Source of the DNA: Clonostachys chloroleuca
Taxonomy: Eukaryota; Ascomycota; Sordariomycetes; Hypocreales; Bionectriaceae
Reading direction: 5' to 3'
NCBI GenBank assembly: GCA_037952775.1
Contig: JBANAY010000003.1
Coordinates: forward strand, 35,278,001-35,342,000
DNA length: 64,000 nucleotides
The position numbers and the translations under genes are program-made. A model generated the notes under the pieces. That model saw nothing but the letters and a program-made list of their open reading frames with translations, searched no databases and was not told where the DNA came from. This document shows positions 10,209 to 21,106 of this stretch, in pieces; the first letter of the stretch is position 1, and every line of letters starts with the position of its first letter.

Positions 10209-12936
10209 TTACGCTGTCGCATACTTGATCCCGAACGCCTGTGTCTCCGCGACATCCCAATCAGCCTCCTTGTCAGCGTCTCCGTTAATGCGCAGAGCTC
10301 TCGTCACGATCTTGTACTTCCCCTCAGGAGCATACTTGCCGTTATCAAGGAGACCGGTCCATTTCTGAATATTCGCTCCTCGGGGTAGATACCAGAGTGG
10401 AAGGCCATCAAGTTGACCGATAGGGGATGATGTAAGAGGAACAACGTCAGCACGCAATTGGCTTGAGCCAAGTGCCAAGTAGGCCACAAGAGCAGGTAGC
10501 ACAGCATCATCGCCTGGCTCGGTGCCCTGTGCTGGGAGAGTAAAGGTCGTGTTGCCGGGTACCACGTTATAATTCTCATCATTCGAGTACGCAATCCAGG
10601 CGTCCTCGGCTCCAAGGACGACGTGGTCATACAAGGAGCCCGTGAGTCCTTGGTAAGGCAAAGAAAGCGAGGTGCCGTCAGAGCCATTCACGGCAACATA
10701 ACCAGACCATAATGCTAGGCGTTCAGCGTCAAGACCTTCGGGAGGGGTAGGTAGAACCTCAACTGTGACAGAGCCTCCGGCCGGGATGGTGACCTTATCC
10801 TCGCTAAAGTCCAGGGTTGCGCGGGCATCAACAGGCTCATTTGGGAATGCGGCAGGGTAAATGCTCCCAGTATCAAGAGTATACATGGAGATGGCAGATA
10901 CGTGAGAGATCTGGTAAGTAATTTCCTCCTTGCCAATGTTGCTCAGAGTGAAATTCCTGACCTTCACAAAGTTGGCCGTGTCATTGAAGGACAGGCTGGA
11001 TGGCTCGAGCAGGGTTGTTGCATAAGCAGCATCGTAGACCTGGATCAAACCACCTCCCTGCTGTGGAACGGGTGCCAAGAACTCGTAGAAGCTCGATCCG
11101 TCGTTGAATAGTTGAGGGTTGGCGTTGCTGGAGAGCAAGTTCTCAAGCAAGGTGGGATCCAAGGTACCACGGACTTGGCCAATAAGAGCCAGTGCTCCGG
11201 CTACCAGAGGACATGCCATAGAAGTACCGGAGAGAACGGCATATTCACCGAGCGCGCGAGGGTAGGTGGAAAGAATATTACCTCCGGGAGATCCGAGCTG
11301 GGGCTTAACGTCCAATTCCCAGGTCGGACCCCAGCTCGTGTAAGAGCTCAGAGCGCCACCGGTAGCCTCATTGACAGGGCTTGTCAAACTCCTCTCCGCG
11401 GTGTCTGGATCGGCCAGGCTGAGCACAACCTCGGATCCGGCGGCCAGCAACTTGATCCAGGCGGCACCTTGGTCAGCAGTAACCATACCAGCAGCCTTGA
11501 TCTCTGTCGTCGAAACGTCGAACTCTCCTGTCCCAGCTGCATTGTTGTAAATGATGAGGTATTTAGCACCCTTTGCAACAGCGTTGTTCGCCTTCTGAAC
11601 GAAAGTACAAGATCCACGACGCACCAGAACAATGTATCCGCTCAAGTCAGGTGTATCATCAGGATAAGCATCACAGCCGCCATCAGGGATAGATGTGTCA
11701 AATTCGGGAGCCCAGAGTGGGAGCTTTACGCCCGCCCAGTCCGAAGGTGTACCAGGTGTGTAGCCAAACTCCTGCACCTCTCCGCCATCGACAGTAAAGT
11801 TTGAGACGTATAGTAGTGTGGGCGACTCAATGTTATCAAACGAGGCAACAGCCAGAACGCCTTTGCCGTTGGCAGCTGTAGATGCGTAGAACAAACCAGC
11901 TGTCCCAGAGTTTCCTGCAGATACTGGGCACGGCACACCACCTTCGGTGGCAATTCTGGATACTGCAACAGCCCACGGTTCCTCGGTCCAACCTGAGGGG
12001 CCACCGATGGAAGCAGTTATGATGTCGGCGCCATCCTCGTAAGCCTGGTGGTATGCGGCAATGAGAACATCGTTACCTGCCTCACCTTGGCATCCAAAGA
12101 CTTTATAGGCGCCTAAAATAGCATCAGGGGCGGCACCAGTAAATCCGTACTCATTCTCCTGCGCAGCGACAGTTCCTGCCACATGAGTTCCATGGCCATA
12201 GCAGTCCATTGGGTCATCATCGGGTGCAGGTGTATTGTAACCGTCATAATCGTCACCGACCAGGTCAGTGCCAAATGCAACAAGGCAGCCCTCTCCAAAG
12301 CATCCACCCAGTGCCGAATGGCCGTAGTCAATCTGAAAAGCTGGTTAGCTAACTGGTTGCCAACAATAAAAGCATAAACAACGTACACCAGTGTCGATGA
12401 CAGCAATCTTGATGCCTTTTCCAGTGATGCCCTGGGCGCGAAGCTTATCCACTTGGGTCATGACATGAGGAGTGAATGTGTCGACGGTCTCATTGGCCCT
12501 TTTCTGAACCAAGTTCTTGGTCTCGGGTGTTCCAGTCCAATGGATCTTGTCATCTGGGACTTTGAAAACTTCAACCGGCCAGGCGTTTTTAATTGCAGGC
12601 CTTTCAGCAATCTGCATGGCAGTTGCGTCGGCATTCGCCACGTCATGAAGCCGGACCGAGACACCCTTGAAGAGTTTGTAGTCAAGTTTCATGCGAGTGC
12701 TGCCCTCCGCCTCAATGGTTTTATAAAAGTCGGTGGTATCCTGAACGAATAAAGAGTCAGGGAACAAGATTTCAAGAAATTTGACGATATGCAACGAAAC
12801 TTACTTGTCCATCTTCAAATTCAAAGATGTAAGCACCCGGAACACGAGCTGAATTAGGCTTGATAGAAAGCTTCGCAGCCGACACAGAAGCAACTGTGGC
12901 CAGGAGAGACACGAACAGGTTCGAAAGAGGTGCCAT
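10209..12936 (-). CDS. Secreted subtilisin-like serine protease with PA domain, 869 aa
   Basis: Exons 12936-12805, 12740-12387 and 12332-10209; both introns are GT-AG (64 and 54 nt) in phase 0. An N-terminal signal peptide (MAPLSNLFVSLLATVASVSA) is followed by an inhibitor I9-like propeptide region. The S8 catalytic residues are all present: Asp160 in AVIDTG, His212 in YGHGTHVAG, oxyanion Asn303 in PVSAGNSG and Ser533 in SGTSMACP. A protease-associated (PA) domain is inserted between His and Ser (about 360-465), and a fibronectin-like C-terminal part follows. This is the Vpr/C5a-peptidase-like layout known in fungi as the large bacterial-type subtilases, including Pr1C-type proteases of insect pathogens. 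Role: extracellular protein degradation for nutrition or host attack. Its neighbours do not suggest a cluster. Confidence 0.93.
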
Positions 12937-14589
12937 GGTAGAATGACGGGCAGTATTTCACTGACCTCAATGGCCGAACACACTCGAGTAAATAAAAAGG
13001 ACGAAGGAGTGAAATGAGTGTGGCGTGAAGAAGATCATAACATGAAGCCCCCCGAAGGAGGACCTAGCACTTATACCCATTACCATGCCCCATCAGAACA
13101 AGGATGGGACCGCTGCCGGAGACAGACAGGCTTGGCTTGTTGGACTCAATGGCGAAATTCGCCACGGGGCAGACATCCATTGCCAGGGCCAGCTCAAGAT
13201 GTTCAACGGAACGCCAATACCGGAGATGGCCTCAGGAGTGCCGCGCGCGGAGGAACCCAGCGCAAAAGATCAAGTGGGACACAAGCAGGAACAAGGTCAG
13301 TGCACAGGGGGTAATATCGGGACTCCAATCAGGATCATTAATGAGTGGGCGAATGGGAAGCAAAGCAGGGACCCCAAGACCCAAGGCTGCCCATGGTAGC
13401 GATCCCAATAGAAGCTCAACTTGGCAGGCGATGGTTGTAGAGGGGGCTCGCGTGTTAAAGCAGGGATAGTGTTTATCTGGGTGATAGATAGACCGAGATA
13501 GGAAGAAGATCTTCTAGCTTGTGCCGCGTTGTCCGATGCGCCCTGTCCATGGCAGCTCTTTAGATGACGGACGACCAGGCCAGGATAAGGAGGTGCCAAT
13601 GAACTAGTCAAGCAGTCCAGGCTCATTCATGGGATCCCATCCGCTGACGACGAAAAGGCGCCCCATTTGTCCAATTTTCTTCATGCTGGACTTTTTGCCA
13701 GCATGAGCCAAAGCGGCAATTGCGTGGGATTGGTGGCAACGGGCCTGGAGAAACCCATGGTGGTATTCCGGAAGGTCAAGATGGCATGCATATCGAGGTT
13801 GCATCGTGAGAAACCGGTGCATGTGAATATCATTCGTCGGTCAACCCGGAAATGACAGGCAGAAAGAAGCGAGGAAGAGCACCAGAGTCTTGATGAGAAT
13901 AAAAATTCGTTAAAGCCAACGAGATGGGCGAAGAGGCCGAGGAAGAGGAAGAAAAGCTCTCTTCATGCTTATCTTAAGCTTATCTCTGGCAGACGCTCCT
14001 GCCAACGCTTAACTCATGTTTAGAATAAGCAGGAGGAGCTGCGCCGTGACCGGCTGCTCCTGCCGTTTAATTCCTGCGGGCAGTCAACTTGTAGACGAGA
14101 ATCACCTTAGATACGAATCAAAATTCTTGTTTTCGACATGAAAGACAGCATCGAGCGGGACCAATGGCAAAGACCTGCATCGCGACACGCAACACAGTCA
14201 TCGGATTGCATCAATCGGTAGATTGGCCATCAAAGGATCGGCGTGGAGCCCAAGCTCCGGGCTCCGGTATAGGCAATTGACAAAGGGCTTGGGACAGAGG
14301 CGAGCATGTGGAAGGGTGTATGCGTACCACCATGAGTGGTAGCGGTGTGACAAGGGTGAAATAAAAAGCCATTTACCGGAGCTGGCAGTCCTTTTCCACT
14401 GTATAACAGGTATCAATTATGATATCGCAAGATGATACGACTCTTGCGGAAGCTTCTCGCTACAACAAGATAGACACACGCAGAGATGGCGGCAACAGAA
14501 GGGTCCCAGTTTCCAAGTCATCAAACCTATCATATGCACCATTACGCTTAATCAATACCGCCGACATCTCACTTGGCCCCACGACCTCA
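12937..14589. other. Intergenic between subtilase and SLATT genes
   Basis: The interval has no credible gene. It contains the subtilase promoter at its left end and the 3' flank of the SLATT gene at its right. Open frames near 13000-13630 overlap in several frames and show no family resemblance. Short inverted motifs around AAGCTTATC (13970-13985) look incidental. Confidence 0.5.
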
Positions 14590-15531
14590 TCAGTTCTTCT
14601 CGTCAATAGTCCCCATAGGCCCTCCTCCGACTGCCGCTCCGCCACCACCACCACCGATCCCGGCGCTGTTGTTGCCATTACTGTTATTATGTTGCTGGAT
14701 ACCACCTCCAGGCCCAGCATATGGAGGCTCCGAGCCCATCGACTGCCTCCTCAGCACCGACTGTGACCGACCAAGCTCACTCTTCGGCCTTGTGGCATCT
14801 GCCTGCTCTGCCGGCCGGTACGCCGGCTCCTTGATCCCCGCCAGCAACTCCTCCCTCACCCGATAGTACATCTCCTCCACCACCTTGACCTCATAGTACA
14901 CGTCCAGTCCGCTGTCCGCCAGACACAGCTCCCGCTCCCGCTGCTCAATGTACTCGCGCACCTTGCGCCACTCGTACTCGCTCCGCTTGAACTTGTTAGG
15001 CATCCCGGAACCCTTGATATACGCCAGCAGGCCCGCAATGATGGTGTTGAAGACTCCGAGCCCCATGATGGCGTTGTAAGATCCGTTGGCGGCTCCCAGC
15101 GCCGTCAGGGCTGCTCCGATGATGATCTGCAGACCCAGGAAGCCATTAATTGACACGGCCGAGACTCGGTATCCTTTCTTGGCGAACCGCTCGTTGCGGA
15201 CCACTCGTGTGTAGAGGCCGATGTTGGCGGCCGATCGCACCGCGTGCCCGGAGTTGCTCACGGCCGGTACCGTGTCAATGCCGGTCAGCGTTCGGAAGAT
15301 GAGAAGCTTGTCTTCGGGAGGGATCAGGGCGCTGGGGTCCAACGTCATAACTGTCATGCGGCGATCTTTGGTGTCCTCAAGAGGAGACTCGACGCGTCCG
15401 TGTCCATGTCCGTGTGACAAGTTATGGGCGTCGTGTGGTGGGTAGCCTTGTTCTGCCCTCCCTTCTGGGGAAGGTTGTTCGGATGGGAATATCCGGTTGA
15501 TCAAACCGTGACCGATCTTAGCCAAAGACAT
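14590..15531 (-). CDS. Fungal SLATT-domain two-TM protein, 313 aa
   Basis: A single exon with ATG at 15529-15531. The N-terminus is polar with a GHGHGH stretch (41-45 region). The core (about 80-230) holds two hydrophobic segments, about 124-147 (VSAVSINGFLGLQIIIGAAL) and 153-172 (NAIMGLGVFNTIIAGLLAYI), separated by the short ALGAANGSY linker. A conserved GSGMPNKFKRSEYEWRKVREYIEQRERE helix follows (read in pieces from about 174). This is the fungal version of the SMODS/SLOG-associating two-TM effector (SLATT) domain. In bacteria SLATT proteins are predicted pore-forming effectors of nucleotide-signalled conflict systems; the fungal members have no assigned role. The C-terminus is low complexity, rich in Gly, Asn and Gln, and ends GTIDEKN. 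No SLOG or nucleotidyltransferase partner is visible nearby. Confidence 0.85.
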   Translation of the reverse strand: MSLAKIGHGLINRIFPSEQPSPEGRAEQGYPPHDAHNLSHGHGHGRVESPLEDTKDRRMTVMTLDPSALIPPEDKLLIFRTLTGIDTVPAVSNSGHAVRSAANIGLYTRVVRNERFAKKGYRVSAVSINGFLGLQIIIGAALTALGAANGSYNAIMGLGVFNTIIAGLLAYIKGSGMPNKFKRSEYEWRKVREYIEQRERELCLADSGLDVYYEVKVVEEMYYRVREELLAGIKEPAYRPAEQADATRPKSELGRSQSVLRRQSMGSEPPYAGPGGGIQQHNNSNGNNSAGIGGGGGGAAVGGGPMGTIDEKN

Positions 15532-17904
15532 CTTGAAGCGAAAGTATGCTCAAGCAATGCTATGTGAAAGAGTAGAGGGCAAGTGAGGTGGCGTGCTCAA
15601 GCACAAGCCCGAGTGCTCCCCTTCGAAGCGGTAACGTATGTTCAGAGCAACGACAAAATATTCGTTCTGGAGAGTGAAGGGCAAGGATGGCAACCAATAG
15701 TCTGCTTTTAGCAGGCAAAAAAAGAAAGCTCACAGTCTAGTGTTTGGGAAAAAGCCAAGAGGGGCGAGACCACGACTCCGAGAGTGCGGAAGCGCCCCAA
15801 GTCTTATACTTGCGTGATGGTGGCAGCAGACATCCCTCCCCTTATGCCTCACGTATTACTGTAACCGACTACTACCTCCCAACTCCCACGAGCGGGCACG
15901 CCAAGACATGGGACTAAACTGATCAACACCGAGGCCAACATATATCGCCCAATCCCGTCTCGAGGAGCTGCAGTTCAGCTTCGTCCTAGACGTGGAATGC
16001 GCAGGACATACTTCCCAATCGAGGCTAAGTCACCTGCAATGTGGCTTTAGCTCTTATCCAGAGGCTTCAAGAGCCGGGGATCGTCGAAATTGGCGACGGC
16101 TTGTGGGTGGCGGCCCGGTGCCTAGTCTATTTCCCGCCTATCATCACACATACATGGTATCGCGGCACCTACGTAGTACACACAAGCCTTGGCTAACGTT
16201 CAAAACAGCCGGCTGCCTCCCTTCCCTAAGCTTCCCTCCCTTTGTGGTGCAAGAAAGCCAGACAGCGACAAGGCAGATCTGAAATCTCCATGCAGACCTT
16301 GGCGAGGTTCACATCGTCTCATGGCATGATATGGCGTCTTTGAGTCACCGTCATCTGCGTAGATGGCAAGGGAGGGTGGGAGTTGTCCATCCCTTTGTGC
16401 ATGTGCCCGTATGCATACAAGCACGTACAGACATCTCGTACTCAATGCCAGCATGTATGTAGTGAGGTGAGCCAATGGCAAGGCAGTCCGCAATGCTGCC
16501 GGGCACCAAGATGAGGTTGACAGCTTGTCTCTGGATGCAACCAAGAAGAGTAAAAATACATGAAAAGGGAAAATATGCGCCAGGCAGGTGACTGGGACCC
16601 GAGACATTGATCAAATCCTAACGGTCCAAACCTCGCAGGCTCTCCCCATCTCGCTCCTACCTCTTGGCCAATTATTTGCATAGGCAAGGGTTTGATTAGC
16701 AGCAGATACTGGCAACTGTCACTGCAAGTCTCAGCCCTGGGCGGCCGTTCATCCAGTATTTGTTTCCGGATTGATTCTCCCCCTCCCTTGGCGATTCCCT
16801 TTCCGGTACTTGCTTACGGTTTCAGCTGGCCATTGGCCACCCGTCGTGCGGTAGCATTCCCTTTCACAGCATGAGAAGAGGGTGTGGAGAGCGTTGGGCC
16901 GGAAAAAAAAAAGAGAAAAAGAGGGAGAAAGCCATGGGTAGAATGAGAGATGCAGATCTCAGCCCTGACCAGGCGCTTCAGCAAGCCACTATCTGGTTAG
17001 TCCAAGCCTCTTTGGGAACAGGAGACCAGGGTTTGTCCACTGCAATGGTCAGGGTCTATCCAAGTGTAAGACCAGGGCATTTGGTTTGATTTCTACTGCA
17101 CGTTTTCCACGCAAAGTAACGGCCAGGTAAGACACTACAAGCAGGCCAATGCGCATGTAATGACAGGCGTTTAGTAGGAAAACCATCATGCTGGCCAGGC
17201 ATCAAGCACCATGCTTCTTTGCTCGTTCGCCTGCATCCGATCGATTATGCGTGTCGCGTGATTTTGAGAGATCTGGCAGATGCGTATAATGCCATATGCC
17301 TTGTTGAGATATACATACATGTACATACATGCGCATAGAAGACGAGCAAAGTCTATCTACTGTAGAACATACAAATTTAGGTGTGCCAATCGGTTCCCTT
17401 AGGGACCCTCAGCAACAGGCCCCCTTGCTTCTTCCCTTCGCTTGAGCCTAGACATTCATCTATTGACATCAAAATGTCAGCAAATAAACAAACAAATGCT
17501 AAGCAAATAAGCAGTATCAAGATGTGAAGGGAAATAGGGCATCTCCCTGATATGATGGTCGACTCTGCCGCTACAACGGGGCCACCCGCCGTACAACTAT
17601 GCGAGTGCTTGGATAACATATACGAGAACTAACAAGACACTTGCAAGCTCTTGGGCAAGAAATAGCTCAATTTATGCCTTGTGCTAGACACTTCCGCCAG
17701 CAGTGAATGAATTGCCTCACGCGCATGAGGACATTGTTCGTTGTGCATCGCCTCAGGCTTATCACCGATCTCCGACTCGCTCACAATAAGTTGCAATCCC
17801 AGACCTCCAGCATAGAAAGATATCTCAAGAGCGACGAAAAGGGACAGAAAAGGATCACCTACTATCCCAGAACCTAAACCAACATGCTCACAAGACCATT
17901 CCCC
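15532..17904. other. Intergenic between SLATT and BIM1-like genes
   Basis: No supported gene. Features noted: a purine tract of A and G near 16900-16930, and a TACATACATGTACATACATG near-palindrome around 17311-17332. Short open frames here lack recognisable products. Confidence 0.5.
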
Positions 17905-18937
17905 TCAATTCAATGACGCGCTATCAGAATCGTCGAGTTTCTTCGCGGCAGCAATCTCTTCCTCCTTTGACATCTTGTTCGATTCTTCCTCCTCCCTCGC
18001 CTTCCTCCCCTTTCTTGCCAAGTAGATGCCCCAAGCTACAATGGCAGCAATGATGGCGACGGCAAGGAACCCTCCGACGGCGATGCCGACAACTGCGCCG
18101 ACCGAGATGCCGGAACCTTTCACACCCCCTTTGGCCTCATCCTGGTCCGACCCGTCGTCACCATCACCATTGTCCCAGGGCCAATCCGGCCACTGGTCCC
18201 CGTTATTGTAATCCGTCGAGATGTTAAAGCACGACGGGATCTCGTCGAGTAGAAACTCGGCGCTCTCCACGAGGGTTATGTCGGCGCAGACGTAGAAGGT
18301 CTCGTTAGCTTCCATGTACCGCTTGCTCTGCTCGTCCCCGTAGCCATACCAAGGAGCTGTATACTGCAGCTGCAGCGTCGCGTTCTGCCCGGCCGTAGCG
18401 TCGTTGGGGAGAGTCGTCAGGTTGAGGCACAGGCGAGTATACTCGAGCGAGGATTGGATCGGCGTGACGGGGAAGAATGTGCTTTTGTTGTTCGGTTCTA
18501 GAGGGAGAGGAAGTTGGTTTTCAGGTCAGTCTCGACTCTCATGTGTTTCTCTTTCATGATTGATTATAGGAATATCCTGACGAAGACATACTTGAACTAT
18601 AAGTGATGGACACCTGGAAGTCGTAGGCCTCCTGCTTCTGTTGAAGAGATATGGCACCATTTGCTATAGACGTCTCATTCAGCTTCACTCCTCATGGACC
18701 GGCAGAGAGAGTCAATCGCCTACTCAGTGGGAACTCGGTCCGGTTGCCAACATCAGGCACGCCACACGGCTCTTCCAAAACAGTGTCGAAGCTCCATGTC
18801 CTGTCAGGTGGCCATGCGAATCCTATTGGCCCCATGGAGCCATACTTGGTCCATGAGAATGGGGTGGCAGATAGCGGCTGAGGTAGCTGCATCACAGCTA
18901 CCACCAATAAGGTGAACCTGGCCATGGTGGAGGCCAT
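17905..18937 (-). CDS. Membrane-anchored BIM1-like (X325/LPMO-related) protein, 292 aa
   Basis: Exons 18937-18724, 18663-18592 and 18497-17905. Intron 1 (60 nt; donor GTAGGC, acceptor CTATAG) must be removed because it carries an in-frame TGA; splicing gives EFPLTNGAISLQQKQEAYDF, the expected family sequence. Both introns are phase 1. A signal peptide (about 1-24) precedes TPFSWTKYGSMGPIGFAWPP, then EEPCG and NRTEFPL, the motif block of the copper acquisition factor BIM1-like family. C-terminal features are a Trp/Asp/Gly-rich linker (about 190-220), one strong transmembrane segment (about 226-256), the basic stop-transfer LARKGRKAR, and an acidic cytosolic tail. The family normally presents an N-terminal His as a copper ligand; here no His occurs in exon 1, so copper binding may be lost or altered. 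Two cysteines later (FYVC, SCFN) may form a disulfide. Confidence 0.8.
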
Positions 18938-19965
18938 GGGTCAGGCTGGTATTTATTGGCGTTGACTAGTGATAAGATCTAAAGATTGGTGTAGTTATTT
19001 ATTCATTCAAGGTTAAGAGAATAGTATACAATGTATGGGCCGATACCGAGAACTATGCTCAGGCGAGGAACGAGGTGCTACCTCTTATAACCAGAAAGCA
19101 AGACTTGGAAGGGTGCGATCGGATCATCCATTCATTCTCGTTGGCTGACATCCAGGCGGGGTAAATAATCAAGAATATGCAGCTTCCTCCAACTCGTCTT
19201 TCCCCGCGGGTAGCCAGAGCACCAAAAGAGCATTCAGCCTCACACGGCTGGGAAGGCTTCTGGCCATCATTGGGTCTAGTCTAACGCCACGGGCCTCAGT
19301 CCAACGGCTTTTGTCTGGTTGTCAATGCGCTCATGAGCAGTCCGACACCCTCGCCTCATGGCGCCAGGCCAATGGGGATGCGATGCGATGCAAACGAACC
19401 CCCCACGCCAGGGAGTTTTAAACAAATGTAGGATCAGCTGTTAGACTTCACTCCTGCGTTTGAATGACGTGTTCTCCTACGGGCTACTCGTGTCGGGATG
19501 GAAGGCAAATGGGAGCTATCGCAGCACGCCCAGCCAGCAATTGCTATACCAAATCATCACCTCCATATAGTAAGGTAATATAGTTCAATAGCTAGACGGT
19601 GATCATCGGATGATGCAGCAGCTACCAGGCATGGCCCGTATGGGTCGTCAACCCCATATTTGATAACATTCTCTTATCTTATCTTATCTTAGCTCCAACT
19701 TCCTTACGGTTCGGACGGCTAAACTACCGGTAAGTCCCAAAGCGACACCGTTTTACACTGCTGATCTCTCCCGCCAATTGCCGACGCCGAGACGCCGATG
19801 ACCAAGCCCCATGATCTTATCACATCCTGGGAATAACCGGGGAACCCAAAGCCGTCATCGCCCTCAATTACAAACCAAAAAAACCACGAGCCCGCCCTTC
19901 AACAACCAACAATTGAACCCCCCAGACAGATCAATCCCCTCCAATTCCTCCCGCCCAGCCAAACC
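18938..19965. other. Divergent intergenic region, BIM1-like gene and BOLA3 gene
   Basis: This is the shared promoter region of two outward-facing genes. It contains a tandem GATA-type motif at 19674-19688 (listed separately) and single TGCTCA-type hexamers at 19056-19061 and near 19334. No coding region is seen. Confidence 0.5.
19674..19688. promoter_or_regulatory. Triple tandem GATA-factor site
   Basis: TTATC occurs three times head to tail (19674, 19679, 19684), giving GATAAGATAAGATAA on the minus strand, with a further TGATAA about 12 bp to the left. Fungal GATA factors bind HGATAR; the iron repressor SreA/SRE prefers ATCWGATAA and the nitrogen activator AreA/NIT2 uses paired sites. The cluster lies about 280 bp upstream of the BOLA3-like start codon. 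Assignment to either factor is inference. Confidence 0.4.
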
Positions 19966-20409
19966 ATGCTCAACGCCCCGCGGACAGCAGCGCTCCTGAG
20001 GCCCTCCTCCCTCCTCACCTCCCTCCGCCAATGCGCACCAAGGCCAGCCCCGCGACACCTTCACCAGACCGCCGCAACAAGATTACCACTGCCGGCCACT
20101 GCAGCCCGCCGAGCCTACTCCTCCTCCGCCGCGCCCGCAGAAGAAGATGACGGCCTCCCCTCCATGACCCCCGCCGAGCTCTCCATCGCCGAGCAGCTCT
20201 CCTCCAACGAGACCCTCTCCCCGACCACCTCCCTCCTCGTCCGCGACGTCTCGGGCGGCTGCGGCTCCATGTACGCCATCGACATCGTCTCCCCGAAATT
20301 CAGGGGCAAGACCCTCCTCGCCCAGCAGCGCCTCGTCACAAAGGCCCTCGGCGACCGGGTCAAGGAGTGGCACGGCGTCCAGATCCGCACGAGCGTCCCG
20401 TCCGAGTAG
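19966..20409 (+). CDS. Mitochondrial BolA-like protein 3 (Fe-S cluster delivery), 147 aa
   Basis: A single exon. The first ~65 residues are rich in Arg, Ala, Ser and Pro with almost no acidic residues until AEEDD, which fits a mitochondrial presequence ending near RRAYSSS. The BolA domain follows (about 66-147): MTPAELSIAEQL, then GGCGSMYAIDIVSPKFRGKT (in the family GGCGxMYxIxIxS.xF), LLAQQRLVTKAL and the C-terminal HGVQIRT. The GGCGSMY and HG motifs match human BOLA3 and yeast Bol3; the Cys and His are the cluster-ligand positions used in BolA-glutaredoxin complexes. Role: transfer of [4Fe-4S] clusters to mitochondrial clients such as lipoate synthase, with Nfu1. It stands alone, with GATA-type sites upstream. 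Confidence 0.93.
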   Translation: MLNAPRTAALLRPSSLLTSLRQCAPRPAPRHLHQTAATRLPLPATAARRAYSSSAAPAEEDDGLPSMTPAELSIAEQLSSNETLSPTTSLLVRDVSGGCGSMYAIDIVSPKFRGKTLLAQQRLVTKALGDRVKEWHGVQIRTSVPSE

Positions 20410-21106
20410 CAGAGAAGCACAAACAAACCTGGAACAGAACGGCAGAAACAAAAATCAAGGTTACAAGAGGAGTGGGGGGCGAGAGATCTTCTCTATAAAT
20501 ACATGTACAATCAACCAAAAAAAAAAAAAAATCAAGTGTTTTGATTTGAAGGGGACTAGAGCTGGCTTATATTTTACAACACACAGTTGGATCATGTATT
20601 TTTAGCGTTATGAAATGCGCAAGACGAAAACATAGATAAGCAAGGACTTGAAATGAGTACGGAGCGGAAGCGAGAAGTATTCCAAAGTATGGGATGCCAT
20701 AATATGGACATCTCCACTACCAATCCGACGAAGCAAACGAGGGACAGCGGTTAGAGCTTGGCTGTCATGGCAAAGAGGGGGACAACTCCTCCGAATAAAT
20801 ATTCACACACATAAATACCCATATTGTTAATACACACAAATCCACTCTCAAGCCATAGTCTTCACCAGAATAGAAGCTTTGGAACACGGTTGTAGATATG
20901 CATTTCTTGTAATAAGATCTATTTTTGAGCAAGAGATGGGAAAACAAATGCCCAACGCCATTTCGTATCTCCAACCATTCCCCTGACCATCAACATAATG
21001 TGCTATATAACATGATAAAACGTAACAGTAAAAATAAGACACCCGGGAAAATAATAAATCAAGTGTTCAACACGTTTCTCAACTCCTGTGTTATTTTATA
21101 GTTTTT
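20410..21106. other. Convergent intergenic region, BOLA3 and ACC 3' ends
   Basis: The two flanking genes converge here. The sequence is AT-rich, with an A run at 20517-20531 that may be a poly(A)-associated tract of the BOLA3 transcript and T/A-rich sequence just beyond the ACC stop. No gene is visible. Confidence 0.5.

Noticed and set aside
11112..11804. 230-codon plus-strand open frame across the subtilase gene
   Set aside because: It is antisense to the PA-domain and catalytic Ser coding region of a clearly conserved protease.
17311..17332. TACATACATGTACATACATG near-palindrome as an attachment or transposon end
   Set aside because: No target duplication, transposase or partner repeat was found nearby.
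18664..18723. In-frame TGA in the BIM1-like gene as a sign of a pseudogene
   Set aside because: The stop falls inside a 60-nt GT-AG intron; splicing restores the family sequence EFPLTNG.
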